From assembly GCF_000021805.1 (NCBI RefSeq), contig NC_011726.1, forward strand, positions 2,046,001-2,110,000: 64,000 nucleotides of DNA, written 5' to 3'. Below the pieces are notes generated by a model. It had not been told where the DNA came from. It made no database searches and was given only the letters and a program-made list of their open reading frames with translations. The DNA comes from Rippkaea orientalis PCC 8801. GTDB lineage: Bacteria; Cyanobacteriota; Cyanobacteriia; Cyanobacteriales; Microcystaceae. Position 1 is the stretch's first letter. The number at the start of each line of letters is the position of its first letter. Positions 54,756 through 63,337 of the stretch are shown here, piece by piece. The translations under genes were made by a program, and so were the position numbers.

Positions 54756-55523
54756 ATGGCCGGTCATAGTAAGTGGGCAAATATCAAACGCCAAAAAGAA
54801 AGAGTAGACGCTAAAAAAGGAAAAACCTTTGCTCAATTATCCCGTGCAATTATTGTGGCAGCAAGACATGGACTGCCCGACCCCACGGGTAACTTTCAAC
54901 TACGGACAGCAATTGAGAAAGCCAAAGCTGCGGGGATTCCCAACGAAAATATAGAAAGGGCGATCGCTAAAGGGGCAGGAACCTACGAAAACGATGATAC
55001 CATCTATGAAGAAATCCGCTACGAAGGCTATGGACCAGGGGGAGTAGCCATTCTCATTGAAGCCCTCACCGACAACCGTAACCGCACGGCGGCGGACTTA
55101 CGGGCTGCTTTTAGCAAGCGAGGAGGGAATTTAGGGGAAACAGGCTGTGTTAGCTGGATGTTTGACCAAAAAGGCGTTATCTTGATTGAAGGAGAAGTGA
55201 ACGAAGATCGGTTATTAGAAGCATCTGTTGAAGGAGGGGCAGATAGTTACGAATTGTTCAGCGAAGACGAAGAAATAGGGGCAGAAGTGTTTACTGAAGT
55301 GACGAATTTAGAGAGACTAACCCAGACATTAAAAGAAAAACAATTTAACGTAACCGAAGCCGAATTACGCTGGATTCCTAATAATAGGATGGACGTTAAT
55401 GATCCCGAACAAGCGCGATCGCTCCTCAAACTCATTGATGCCTTAGAATCGTTAGATGATGTGCAGAATGTGACCGCTAATTTTGAGATAGCGGAGGAAT
55501 TAATGATGGCTAATGTTGCTTAA
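54756..55523 (+). CDS. yebC: YebC/PmpR family protein
   Basis: A 255-residue YebC-family protein. [37 protein letters not shown] opens the family domain, followed by [62 protein letters not shown] and the C-terminal WIPNNRMDV. YebC proteins were described as transcription regulators; recent work links some to translation of difficult motifs. Which applies here is unknown. hpnA follows after 28 bp. Confidence 0.94.
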   Translation: MAGHSKWANIKRQKERVDAKKGKTFAQLSRAIIVAARHGLPDPTGNFQLRTAIEKAKAAGIPNENIERAIAKGAGTYENDDTIYEEIRYEGYGPGGVAILIEALTDNRNRTAADLRAAFSKRGGNLGETGCVSWMFDQKGVILIEGEVNEDRLLEASVEGGADSYELFSEDEEIGAEVFTEVTNLERLTQTLKEKQFNVTEAELRWIPNNRMDVNDPEQARSLLKLIDALESLDDVQNVTANFEIAEELMMANVA

Positions 55524-55551
55524 AAATTGCTTGATAATTGAGGAAATAATA

Positions 55552-56541
55552 ATGGCTATTAAAGCATTTATCACAGGAGGAACCGGATTTATTGGGGCGA
55601 ATTTAGTTCGGTTATTATTAGACCAAGGTTATGAAGTCCGCGCATTAGTGCGTTCCCAAAGCCGTTTAGATAACCTAAAAGGGCTTGATATTGAATTAGT
55701 AGAAGGAGATCTCAATGATGCCAATTTATCAGAAAAAATCAGAGGAACTAACGTCTTATTTCATGTAGCCGCCCACTATTCCCTTTATCAACGCGATCGC
55801 CACCAACTTTATCAAAGTAATGTTTTAGGAACCCGTTCCGTTTTAAAAGCAGCCCAACAAGCCGGAATTGAACGTACCATTTACACCAGTTCCGTCGCTG
55901 CTATTGGCGTTGGAAACCCATCAGAAATCGTCAACGAAACCCATCAAAGTCCCGTTGAAAAATTAGTAGGACACTACAAAAAATCAAAATATTGGGCTGA
56001 ACAAGAAGCCAAAAAAGCCGTTCAAAAAGGACAAGATATCGTCATCGTTAACCCCAGTACCCCCATCGGTCCGTGGGACATCAAACCCACTCCAACAGGA
56101 GAGATTATCCTGCGGTTTTTACGCCGTAAAATGCCCGCCTATGTAGATACTGGATTAAATTTAATTGACGTGCGAGACGTAAGTTGGGGTCATCTGTTAG
56201 CCTTAGAAAAGGGTAAATCTGGAGAACGCTATATTTTAGGTCATCAAAATCTCAGTCTCAAAGCCCTATTAGACCAATTATCCAGCCTCACTGGATTAAG
56301 TGCACCCCAAAGAACTATCCCCTTGTGGCTACCCCTAACCATGGCATGGATTGACGAATCCCTTCTTACTCCTTTAGGAAAAACCCCGTCCCTTCCCTTA
56401 GATGGCGTTCGGATGTCTAAGTCACCGATGTATTACGATGGATCAAAAGCCGTCAAAGAATTAGGGTTGCCCCAATCACCTATTAAAAAAGCCCTCCAAG
56501 ATGCAATTAGTTGGTTTATCGATCAAGGCTATTCTTATTAA
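55552..56541 (+). CDS. hpnA: Hopanoid-associated sugar epimerase-like protein (HpnA)
   Basis: A 329-residue extended SDR. MAIKAFITGGTGFIGANLVRLLLDQG is the Rossmann start (GxxGxxG). YTSSVAAIGVG and YKKSKYWAEQEAKKA give the YxxxK pair, and VNPSTPIGPWDIKPTPTGEIILRFLRRKMPAYVDTGLNLIDVRDV is HpnA-typical. ATG 55552 is chosen over an upstream in-frame ATG (55513) because GAGGA lies 9 nt before it and the fold begins there. Other hopanoid genes (shc, hpnH) are not in the window. Confidence 0.85.
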   Translation: MAIKAFITGGTGFIGANLVRLLLDQGYEVRALVRSQSRLDNLKGLDIELVEGDLNDANLSEKIRGTNVLFHVAAHYSLYQRDRHQLYQSNVLGTRSVLKAAQQAGIERTIYTSSVAAIGVGNPSEIVNETHQSPVEKLVGHYKKSKYWAEQEAKKAVQKGQDIVIVNPSTPIGPWDIKPTPTGEIILRFLRRKMPAYVDTGLNLIDVRDVSWGHLLALEKGKSGERYILGHQNLSLKALLDQLSSLTGLSAPQRTIPLWLPLTMAWIDESLLTPLGKTPSLPLDGVRMSKSPMYYDGSKAVKELGLPQSPIKKALQDAISWFIDQGYSY

Positions 56542-56559
56542 TGATTAATCACTCCTCCT

Positions 56560-57321
56560 ATGCAAATCTTTACTGAACACTGCTGGAATACAATTGGTGT
56601 TTCTGGTGATAGTTCTTGTCCCGAACTAAAAACCGTTATCCACTGTCGTAATTGTAATGTTTATGGTGCTGCCGGACGCACCTTACTACAACGAGAAGCC
56701 CCCGAAGGATACATTGAAGAGTGGGGAGAAATTTTAGCCCAAGAATGGAAACATCAAAGCAAAAAAAAGACTCAATCTAGTGTTGCTTTACACACCTATG
56801 AATCCGAAAGTAGTGAAATCCTTTGTCTGACTATTTTTCGGGTTGGACAAGAATGGTTAGCTTTGCCAGTTTCCGTGATTAAAGAAATTACGCCTTGCTG
56901 TCCTGTTCATATTCTTCCCCATCGCAGTAATCATGTATTTCTAGGAATTGTCAATATTCGGGGAGAAATTTTAATGTGTATTTCTTTGCGGGATCTTTTG
57001 GGATTACCCCATGTAGATCCTGTTAGTAGTAAAACAAAAAAAAGCTTAACTTTAGGGGGAAGATCTGGGATAAGTCCCGTGGTTTATCAACGCATGATTG
57101 TCATTGATATTCAGGATAATCGTTGGGTTTTTCCTGTGGACGAAATCTCTGATATCCATCGACTTTCATCGGATCAATTAAGTAATACACCCGTTGTGAT
57201 TGCGAAAACCCCTGATACTTATACCAAAAAGATTCTTCATATCGACGGCAAACAGATTAATTATTTAGATCACGAATTAATCTTCTATGAGCTACTATTC
57301 TATACCTTAAATCGTTCTTAA
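56560..57321 (+). CDS. WspD-like CheW domain protein with Cys-rich N-terminus
   Basis: A 253-residue scaffold protein. The N-terminal block CWNTIGVSGDSSCPELKTVIHCRNCNVYGAAGRTLLQREAPEGYIEEW (about 8-55) is like WspD of the Wsp surface-sensing pathway and carries C8, C20, C29 and C32. The CheW domain follows (about 90-250: CLTIFRVGQEWLALPVSVIKEI, HRSNHVFLGIVNIRGEILMCISLRDLLGL). No receptor, CheA, CheB or CheR gene is adjacent, so it is an orphan here. The cysteines may bind metal. Confidence 0.85.
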   Translation: MQIFTEHCWNTIGVSGDSSCPELKTVIHCRNCNVYGAAGRTLLQREAPEGYIEEWGEILAQEWKHQSKKKTQSSVALHTYESESSEILCLTIFRVGQEWLALPVSVIKEITPCCPVHILPHRSNHVFLGIVNIRGEILMCISLRDLLGLPHVDPVSSKTKKSLTLGGRSGISPVVYQRMIVIDIQDNRWVFPVDEISDIHRLSSDQLSNTPVVIAKTPDTYTKKILHIDGKQINYLDHELIFYELLFYTLNRS

Positions 57322-57336
57322 AATAACTGCTAAATT

Positions 57337-58326
57337 ATGCCGACTATTGTTGTCGAAAACCTCAGTAAAATCTATTCTGTTGCTGTTAAAGAACCCGGGA
57401 TAAAAGGGACATTGTCCCATTTCTTTCATCGGACTTACCGAGAAGTAAAAGCCGTTGAAAATATTTCTTTTACCATTGAACCAGGAGAAATAGTTGGATT
57501 TTTAGGCGCAAATGGTGCTGGAAAAACTACCACCTTAAAGATGTTAACGGGACTTATTCATCCCTCCAAAGGACAGATAAGGGTAGCGGGTTATATTCCT
57601 TTTCGTCGTCAACCCCAATTTCTTCAAAAAACCAGCTTAGTGATGGGACAAAAACAGCAATTATTATGGGATTTACCAGCCTTAGATTCTTTAAGAATTA
57701 ATGCTGCTGTTTACAAAATTCCTGAAAAACTTTTTCAAAAACGGCTACAGGAATTGTCAGAAATGCTATCCCTTGAAGGAAAATTAACTCAACCTGTCCG
57801 TAAGTTATCTCTAGGAGAACGGATGAAAGCCGAATTATTAGCAGCACTGTTACATCATCCTCAAGTGTTATTTTTAGATGAACCCACCTTAGGATTAGAT
57901 GTTAATGCTCAAGCGGCTGTACGAGATTTTTTACAAGTTTATAATCAACACTATCAAGCAACGATTCTTTTGACAAGCCATTATATGGCAGATATTACTG
58001 CATTATGTAAACGGGTTTTATTGATTCATCAAGGACAGTTATTTTATGATGGCAGTTTAGAAGAATTATTAAAACGATTTGCCCCTTATCGAGAGGTAAA
58101 AATTGAATTAAAAAATCCTGTTTCAACTGAAAAATTAGCCAATTATGGAGACATTCAATCCATCGAAGGACAAGTCGTTAGATTTTTAGTTAAAAGAGAA
58201 AAATTAACAACAACAATCACTAAAATTTTAGCTCAATTAGAAATTATTGATCTTAATGTTACTGATCCACCAATTGAAGAAATTATTGGTCGTCTTTTTG
58301 AAACAGGTAATGTTAGTTTAAGCTAA
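57337..58326 (+). CDS. ABC transporter ATP-binding protein (ABC-2 type exporter)
   Basis: A 329-residue ATPase. Walker A GANGAGKTT (about 63-71), signature KLSLGERMKAELL (about 160-172), Walker B VLFLDEPTLGLDVNA (about 181-195) and H-loop LLTSHYM. An N-terminal extension (AVKEPGIKGTLSHFFHRTYREVKAVENI) is typical of the ABC-2 subgroup in cyanobacteria that pairs with separate permeases. The permease genes are not in the window. The C-terminal about 80 residues form an accessory domain. Confidence 0.9.
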   Translation: MPTIVVENLSKIYSVAVKEPGIKGTLSHFFHRTYREVKAVENISFTIEPGEIVGFLGANGAGKTTTLKMLTGLIHPSKGQIRVAGYIPFRRQPQFLQKTSLVMGQKQQLLWDLPALDSLRINAAVYKIPEKLFQKRLQELSEMLSLEGKLTQPVRKLSLGERMKAELLAALLHHPQVLFLDEPTLGLDVNAQAAVRDFLQVYNQHYQATILLTSHYMADITALCKRVLLIHQGQLFYDGSLEELLKRFAPYREVKIELKNPVSTEKLANYGDIQSIEGQVVRFLVKREKLTTTITKILAQLEIIDLNVTDPPIEEIIGRLFETGNVSLS

Positions 58327-58366
58327 AATAGAAGATTAAATATTAGGTTTGTAGTAGTCGTGACCA

Positions 58367-58804
58367 ATGCTAGATACGAATCTTACTCCGAAACAACTCG
58401 ATGTTGTTATTGAAATTGTCTCTAATCAAGTAGGAGGAGAACTCGAAAGCAAACTGGAGATTTACCAGTGAATGCGGATTAGCTATTATATTATCTATGA
58501 TCGAGCCCAACACATCAGCGATCGCTCCTTACGCATTTTTGAACTGAGGGGACGTTACTATCAAGAAACGCAAAACCCTTGGTTAGAACAGGTTGAACTG
58601 GGTTTGACTCTGTGGCAAGGAACCTTTGAAAATAGAGAGGATCAATGGTTACGCTGGTGCAATCAAAATAACCAAGTCTTGCCTACTGGGGATGAACTCG
58701 CTCAAGTTGCCGAAAATCGCGCCCAACAAGCCGAAAGTCACGCTCAAAAATTAGCTGCTAAACTACGCGAGTTAGGGGTTAATCCCGACGATATAGAAAC
58801 ATAA
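58367..58804 (+). pseudogene. Degenerate Uma2 gene with an in-frame TGA
   Basis: From ATG 58367 the frame reads MLDTNLTPKQLDVVIEIVSN...LEIYQ, then TGA at 58469-58471. It continues in the same frame as MRISYYIIYDRAQHISDRSLRIFELRG...WLRWCNQNNQVLPTG with a coiled-coil tail. This is the C-terminal two thirds of a long-form Uma2 protein. The N-terminal part is absent. The TGA lies where relatives have a residue between Tyr and a small hydrophobic. The downstream 110-codon frame alone is unlikely to be functional. Confidence 0.75.
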
Positions 58805-58910
58805 ATTATACTATTTTACCAGGAATGGAAAGATAATTAAGAATAACAATTTGCATTATAAATAATCACATAAAAATCGCACAATAGGCAAGATATACAA
58901 CAATTGTCTG

Positions 58911-58952
58911 ATAAGAATTTTAGCTTTTTGGTGGGCATTGCCCACCCTACAA
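58911..58952. repeat. Dispersed palindromic repeat with extended flank
   Basis: ATAAGAATTTTAGCTTTTTG precedes the palindrome GGTGGGCATTGCCCACC (58930-58946). The flank plus palindrome match the reverse complement of 18729-18772 and partly 52051-52095. The rest of 58805-59043 has no gene. Confidence 0.75.
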
Positions 58953-59043
58953 TTAATTTTGATAATTTGCCGTCTGCCGTCTGCCCCTTGCCGACTAATG
59001 AGCTATAATCTTCATTTAGACTATCTAACTATGAAGAAACGCG

Positions 59044-59433
59044 ATGGCCAAAGTATATGTCCTATTATTCAACGCCCGAACCGAAAACGAAGGGATACAT
59101 ACCCTACAAATCGGAAATCGTAATAAAGTATTAATGTTTGAATCTGAAGACGACGCTACCCGCTACGCTTTGTTACTCGAAGCACAGGACTTTCCTACTC
59201 CCACCCCCGAACCCTTCGACTCAGCAGAAATAGAAGCCTTTTGTCGAGAAGCCGACTACGATTGTGAGATTATTAAAGAAGGAATGTTAGCCATTCCCCC
59301 CGAACAAAACGTCGAGCAAACCGACTGGGAAAAAGGCGAAAACCCCCCAGAACAACCCCAAACAGAAGAGTCTCCCGACATATCTAACGACGAGTTAGAT
59401 CGCATCCGTCGCCAATTAGAAGGCCTATTGTAA
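59044..59433 (+). CDS. DUF3110 family protein
   Basis: A 129-residue protein. MAKVYVLLFNARTENEGIHTLQI, then NKVLMFESEDDATRYALLLEAQDFPTPTPE and IEAFCREADYDCEII are the DUF3110 pattern of cyanobacteria and plant plastids. The C-terminal 45 residues are acidic, Gln/Pro-rich and likely disordered, ending in a short helix (DELDRIRRQLEGLL). Function unknown. murQ follows after 6 bp, so the two are probably co-transcribed. Confidence 0.88.
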   Translation: MAKVYVLLFNARTENEGIHTLQIGNRNKVLMFESEDDATRYALLLEAQDFPTPTPEPFDSAEIEAFCREADYDCEIIKEGMLAIPPEQNVEQTDWEKGENPPEQPQTEESPDISNDELDRIRRQLEGLL

Positions 59434-59439
59434 TCAATT

Positions 59440-60360
59440 ATGGATCAATTAGAAGAACGCGGACACCTATTAACCGAGCAAATTAACCCCAAAAGTCGCA
59501 ACTTAGACCAATTAACCCCCCTAGAATTAGTCGATCTCTTCAATCAAGAAGATGCCCAAACCCTACGAGCTATTGCTCAAGCGCGTCAAGAATTAGCCCA
59601 AGCGATCGAAATTACCGCCCAAGCACTAGGGAGAGGGGGGCGTTTATTTTACGTTGGAGCGGGGACTAGCGGGCGTTTAGGGGTCTTAGATGCTGCCGAA
59701 TGTCCCCCTACCTTCTGCACCCATCCCGACCTCGTACAGGGCATTATTGCAGGGGGAGCGGCTGCTTTAGTGAGGAGTTCTGAAAACCTCGAAGATCGCC
59801 CCGAAGATGGAGCCAGTGCGATCGCCCAACGTCACATCATCGATAAAGATGTCGTTGTCGGGATCAGTGCCGGAGGAACTACCCCTTTTGTTCATGGAGC
59901 GATCGAAGCAGCCAAGCAACGGGGAGCCAAAACCATTGCCATGAGTTGTGTACCCATCGAACAGGTCCCCATCATCGTTGATATCGATATCCGCTTGCTC
60001 ACCGGTCCTGAAATCTTAGCCGGATCAACCCGTCTCAAAGCGGGAACAGTGACGAAAATGGCTCTAAATATCCTTTCAACAGGAGTTATGGTCTGTTTAG
60101 GCAAGGTTTATGGCAATCGTATGGTAGATGTCTCCGTCACGAACCGTAAGCTACACGATCGCGCCCTAAGAATGTTACAAGATCTGACGGACTTAAGTCG
60201 AGAAGAGGCCGGATTTTTATTAGAACGCAGTGGACGTAAAGTTAAACTCGCTTTATTAATGCACTGGACGGGGTTAGATGCCCAAATGGGGCAAGAATTA
60301 TTAAATAATTATCATGGCAACCTGCGTAATGCGGTTCAAGGATACAAAACAAACGTTTAA
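59440..60360 (+). CDS. murQ: N-acetylmuramic acid 6-phosphate etherase
   Basis: A 306-residue SIS-domain enzyme that cleaves D-lactate from MurNAc-6-phosphate in peptidoglycan recycling. ERGHLLTEQINPKSRNLDQLTPLELVDLFNQED opens the family. RLFYVGAGTSGRLGVLDAAECPPTF (about 66-90) holds the sugar-phosphate-binding loop and the catalytic Glu region. GISAGGTTPFVHGAIEAA, GPEILAGSTRLKAGTVTKMALN and GKVYGNRMVDV follow. Full length. Confidence 0.95.
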   Translation: MDQLEERGHLLTEQINPKSRNLDQLTPLELVDLFNQEDAQTLRAIAQARQELAQAIEITAQALGRGGRLFYVGAGTSGRLGVLDAAECPPTFCTHPDLVQGIIAGGAAALVRSSENLEDRPEDGASAIAQRHIIDKDVVVGISAGGTTPFVHGAIEAAKQRGAKTIAMSCVPIEQVPIIVDIDIRLLTGPEILAGSTRLKAGTVTKMALNILSTGVMVCLGKVYGNRMVDVSVTNRKLHDRALRMLQDLTDLSREEAGFLLERSGRKVKLALLMHWTGLDAQMGQELLNNYHGNLRNAVQGYKTNV

Positions 60361-60389
60361 AGTGTGGGGAGGAAGTCGAGAAAAATAGT

Positions 60390-60424
60390 TTAACTATTAA
60401 CGATTAACTATTAACTATTAACTA
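60390..60424 (+). repeat. Heptamer tandem repeat abutting a start codon
   Basis: Five units of TTAACTA (the second is TTAACGA), running from 60390 to the A of ATG 60424. Cyanobacteria have such short tandem heptamers, though rarely this close to a start. GGAGG is about 50 nt further upstream, outside normal ribosome-binding range. Confidence 0.85.
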
Positions 60425-61929
60425 TGTTTAATCAATCTGAGACAACAACAGTTTTTCTGATCGTTCTAGTGGCCTTGGCTATTCTAATTTGGGGTTATAA
60501 CCGGGCAAAAGCCTATGGAAAACTCGGTATTTTAGCCTGGTTACAATCGGTTGTTTTGATGGCTCCTTGGCTTGTTTTCTTTGGTTTATTTGCCGCAGGA
60601 ATTTATATTAATTTAGTTGGTATTTTATTCTTAATAGTGGCTTCAGTTGGTTTCTATATTTATCTAGGAAAACGACTTAGGGCAGAAGGACAAGACATTA
60701 TTTTACGCGAAAAAGCAGCCCAACGATTAAAAGAACAAGAACAAAGCACTTCTCCAGAGAATACACCATCTTTGACTAATGCTGAAATGGCTATTGTTCC
60801 TGAAGTTTTACCCATTCCAGAAGAAGATCTAAAACTGATCAAAAGTATTTTTAGTATTGATACTTTCTTCGCTACGGAAACAATTTCCTATCAAGAAGGA
60901 GCCATTTTTAAAGGAAATTTACGGGGCGAAGCAGATGCAGTTTATGAGCGTTTGTCCGAAAAATTAAAAGGACATTTTGTTGACAAATATCGTCTCTTTT
61001 TGGTCGAAGGAACCGAAGGAAAACCCGTTGTTATTGTTCTTCCGAGTAGTGTTGATCCCAAACCCTCAACCTTAGCTCAAAAAAACCTCGCTTTAGTGTT
61101 GTTAGTAGCAACTATTGTCACCACCTTAGAAGCTGTCGGTCTTTTGCTAGGATTTGATTTATTTAGTAATTGGACTCGCTATCAAGAAGCCATCCCCCTT
61201 AGCTTAGGTATTTGGGGCGTATTATTTGCCCATGAAATTGGTCATCGACTGCTTGCTAAACGCCATAATTTACGCCTGAGTTTTCCGTTTTTTCTTCCCA
61301 CTTGGCAACTAGGAGCATTTGGCGCAATTACTCGGTTTGAGTCCCTGATTCCTAACCGAAGCGCACTATTTGATGTTGCCTTTGCTGGACCAGCTTTAGG
61401 AGGAATAATTTCGCTAATTTTACTGATTACTGGTTTAATTTTGTCACAACCTGGTAGTCTATTTCAAGTACCGACTCCTTTCTTTCAAGGCTCAATTCTA
61501 GTAGGAAGTTTAGCCAAAGTCGTGCTAGGAGAACAATTGCAACAATCGATTATTGATGTTCATCCTCTAACGATTATTGGCTGGTTAGGATTAATGATTA
61601 ATGCGCTCAATTTATTACCTGCTGGTCAATTAGATGGAGGACGAATTGTTCAAGCTATTTATGGACGAAAAACCGCTAGACGCGCTACCATTGCAACCCT
61701 AGCAGTCCTAGGAATTGTGACATTAATTAACCCAGAAAATTCGATTCCTTTATATTGGGCAGTTGTCATTATTTTCCTACAAAGGGACTTAGAAAGACCA
61801 AGCCTCAATGAATTAACTGAACCCGATGACGCTCGTGCCGCTTGGGGTTTATTAATTCTCTTTTTAATGTTAGCAACCTTAATTCCTTTAAGCCCCAGTT
61901 TAGCCGGAAAATTAGGGATTGGCGGCTAA
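60424..61929 (+). CDS. Site-2 protease (M50 family, EGY-like) intramembrane metalloprotease
   Basis: A 501-residue membrane protein with seven or eight helices. The zinc site is HEIGH (about 271-275) and the third ligand lies in NLLPAGQLDGGRIVQ (Asp about 409). LGAFGAITRFESLIPNRSALFDVAFAGPALGG is typical of cyanobacterial and plastid EGY-type S2Ps. A soluble domain of about 120 residues (about 85-210) precedes the core. Substrates are unknown. Its start follows directly on a heptamer repeat with no standard ribosome binding site. Confidence 0.92.
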   Translation: MFNQSETTTVFLIVLVALAILIWGYNRAKAYGKLGILAWLQSVVLMAPWLVFFGLFAAGIYINLVGILFLIVASVGFYIYLGKRLRAEGQDIILREKAAQRLKEQEQSTSPENTPSLTNAEMAIVPEVLPIPEEDLKLIKSIFSIDTFFATETISYQEGAIFKGNLRGEADAVYERLSEKLKGHFVDKYRLFLVEGTEGKPVVIVLPSSVDPKPSTLAQKNLALVLLVATIVTTLEAVGLLLGFDLFSNWTRYQEAIPLSLGIWGVLFAHEIGHRLLAKRHNLRLSFPFFLPTWQLGAFGAITRFESLIPNRSALFDVAFAGPALGGIISLILLITGLILSQPGSLFQVPTPFFQGSILVGSLAKVVLGEQLQQSIIDVHPLTIIGWLGLMINALNLLPAGQLDGGRIVQAIYGRKTARRATIATLAVLGIVTLINPENSIPLYWAVVIIFLQRDLERPSLNELTEPDDARAAWGLLILFLMLATLIPLSPSLAGKLGIGG

Positions 61930-61978
61930 TTAGTAGAGTGCGAAGTTAGGGGAGATAAGGGAGGGTTTGTTGCCTATT

Positions 61979-62012
61979 CTCTATTCCGTGTTCCCTGTTC
62001 CCTGTTTTCCCC
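61979..62012. repeat. Short imperfect tandem repeat
   Basis: CTCTATTCCGTGTTCCCTGTTCCCTGTTTTCCCC contains direct copies of GTTCCCT. Common short-repeat type upstream of cyanobacterial genes; here before ndhH. Confidence 0.5.
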
Positions 62013-62061
62013 TAATATATTGTTCTAAGATTAAAATTGGAATCTAACGATTAACCCCCCT

Positions 62062-63246
62062 ATGTCAAAAATCGAAACAAGAACCGAGCCCATGGTTCTT
62101 AACATGGGTCCTCACCATCCCTCAATGCACGGGGTTTTACGTCTCATCGTTACCCTAGATGGGGAAGATGTGGTAGACTGTGAACCCGTTATTGGTTATC
62201 TCCATCGAGGAATGGAGAAAATTGCGGAAAATCGCACAAATGTGATGTATGTACCCTACGTTAGTCGTTGGGACTACGCCGCAGGAATGTTTAATGAAGC
62301 AATTACCGTTAATGCTCCCGAAAAATTAGCAGATATTGAAGTTCCTAAACGGGCTCAATATATCCGCGTCATCATGCTGGAATTGAACCGCATCGCTAAC
62401 CATTTATTGTGGTTAGGTCCATTTTTAGCGGATGTTGGCGCACAAACTCCCTTCTTCTACATTTTCCGCGAACGGGAAATGATTTACGACCTCTGGGAAG
62501 CTGCATCAGGGATGCGTTTAATCAATAACAACTACTTCCGTATCGGTGGGGTTGCCGTTGACTTACCCTATGGTTGGGTCGATAAATGTGAAGACTTCTG
62601 TAACCACTTTGACCCTACGGTTGACGAATACGAGAAGTTAATCACCAATAACCCCATTTTCCGTCGCCGTGTTGAAGGAATTGGCACGATTACCCGTGAA
62701 GAAGCCATTAATTGGGGGTTATCCGGTCCCATGCTACGCGGGTCTGGAGTTAAGTGGGATTTACGCAAAGTTGACCACTACGAATGTTACGACGACTTTG
62801 ATTGGGAAGTTCAATGGGAAACCGCCGGAGACTGTTTTGCCCGTTATTTAGTCCGTATTCGGGAAATGCGCGAATCAGTCAAAATCATTCGTCAGGCCTT
62901 AAAAGGCCTTCCAGGGGGTCCCTATGAAAACCTGGAAGCTAAGCGGATGATGGAGGGTAAAAAGTCCCAATGGAACGATTTTGACTACCAGTACATCGCT
63001 AAAAAAGTTGCCCCTACCTTTAAAATTCCCAAAGGCGAACATTATGTCCGCTTAGAAAGCGGAAAAGGCGAAATTGGCATCTTTATTGTCGGCAATGATG
63101 ATCTGTTCCCCTGGCGTTGGAAAATCCGCGCGGCTGATTTTAATAACCTGCAAATTCTGCCCCACCTGCTTAAAGGCGTAAAAGTAGCCGATATTATGGC
63201 GATTTTGGGTAGCATCGACATTATTATGGGGTCGGTTGACCGTTAA
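62062..63246 (+). CDS. ndhH: NAD(P)H-quinone oxidoreductase subunit H (NDH-1 49-kDa subunit)
   Basis: A 394-residue peripheral-arm subunit of the photosynthetic NDH-1 complex at the thylakoid membrane. [25 protein letters not shown] (about 11-35), [39 protein letters not shown], and the C-terminal [48 protein letters not shown] are diagnostic of NuoD/NdhH. Single gene, other ndh genes are not in the window. A terminator follows. Confidence 0.98.
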   Translation: MSKIETRTEPMVLNMGPHHPSMHGVLRLIVTLDGEDVVDCEPVIGYLHRGMEKIAENRTNVMYVPYVSRWDYAAGMFNEAITVNAPEKLADIEVPKRAQYIRVIMLELNRIANHLLWLGPFLADVGAQTPFFYIFREREMIYDLWEAASGMRLINNNYFRIGGVAVDLPYGWVDKCEDFCNHFDPTVDEYEKLITNNPIFRRRVEGIGTITREEAINWGLSGPMLRGSGVKWDLRKVDHYECYDDFDWEVQWETAGDCFARYLVRIREMRESVKIIRQALKGLPGGPYENLEAKRMMEGKKSQWNDFDYQYIAKKVAPTFKIPKGEHYVRLESGKGEIGIFIVGNDDLFPWRWKIRAADFNNLQILPHLLKGVKVADIMAILGSIDIIMGSVDR

Positions 63247-63270
63247 TTAGATGATCCCTAATCAATTTTT

Positions 63271-63299
63271 GGGAGGGGTTAATTCCCCTCTCTTTTTTT
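63271..63299 (+). terminator. Intrinsic terminator of ndhH
   Basis: GAGGGG, loop TTAATT, CCCCTC followed by a run of T. 25 bp past the ndhH stop. Confidence 0.85.
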
Positions 63300-63337
63300 A
63301 GTGTAAGATCTTCATTAACTCATTAGCAGTATAAACT

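Noticed and set aside
60390-60424. Short regular repeats as a CRISPR
   Set aside because: Units are 7 bp with no spacers. No direct repeats of CRISPR length and spacing were seen anywhere in the window.
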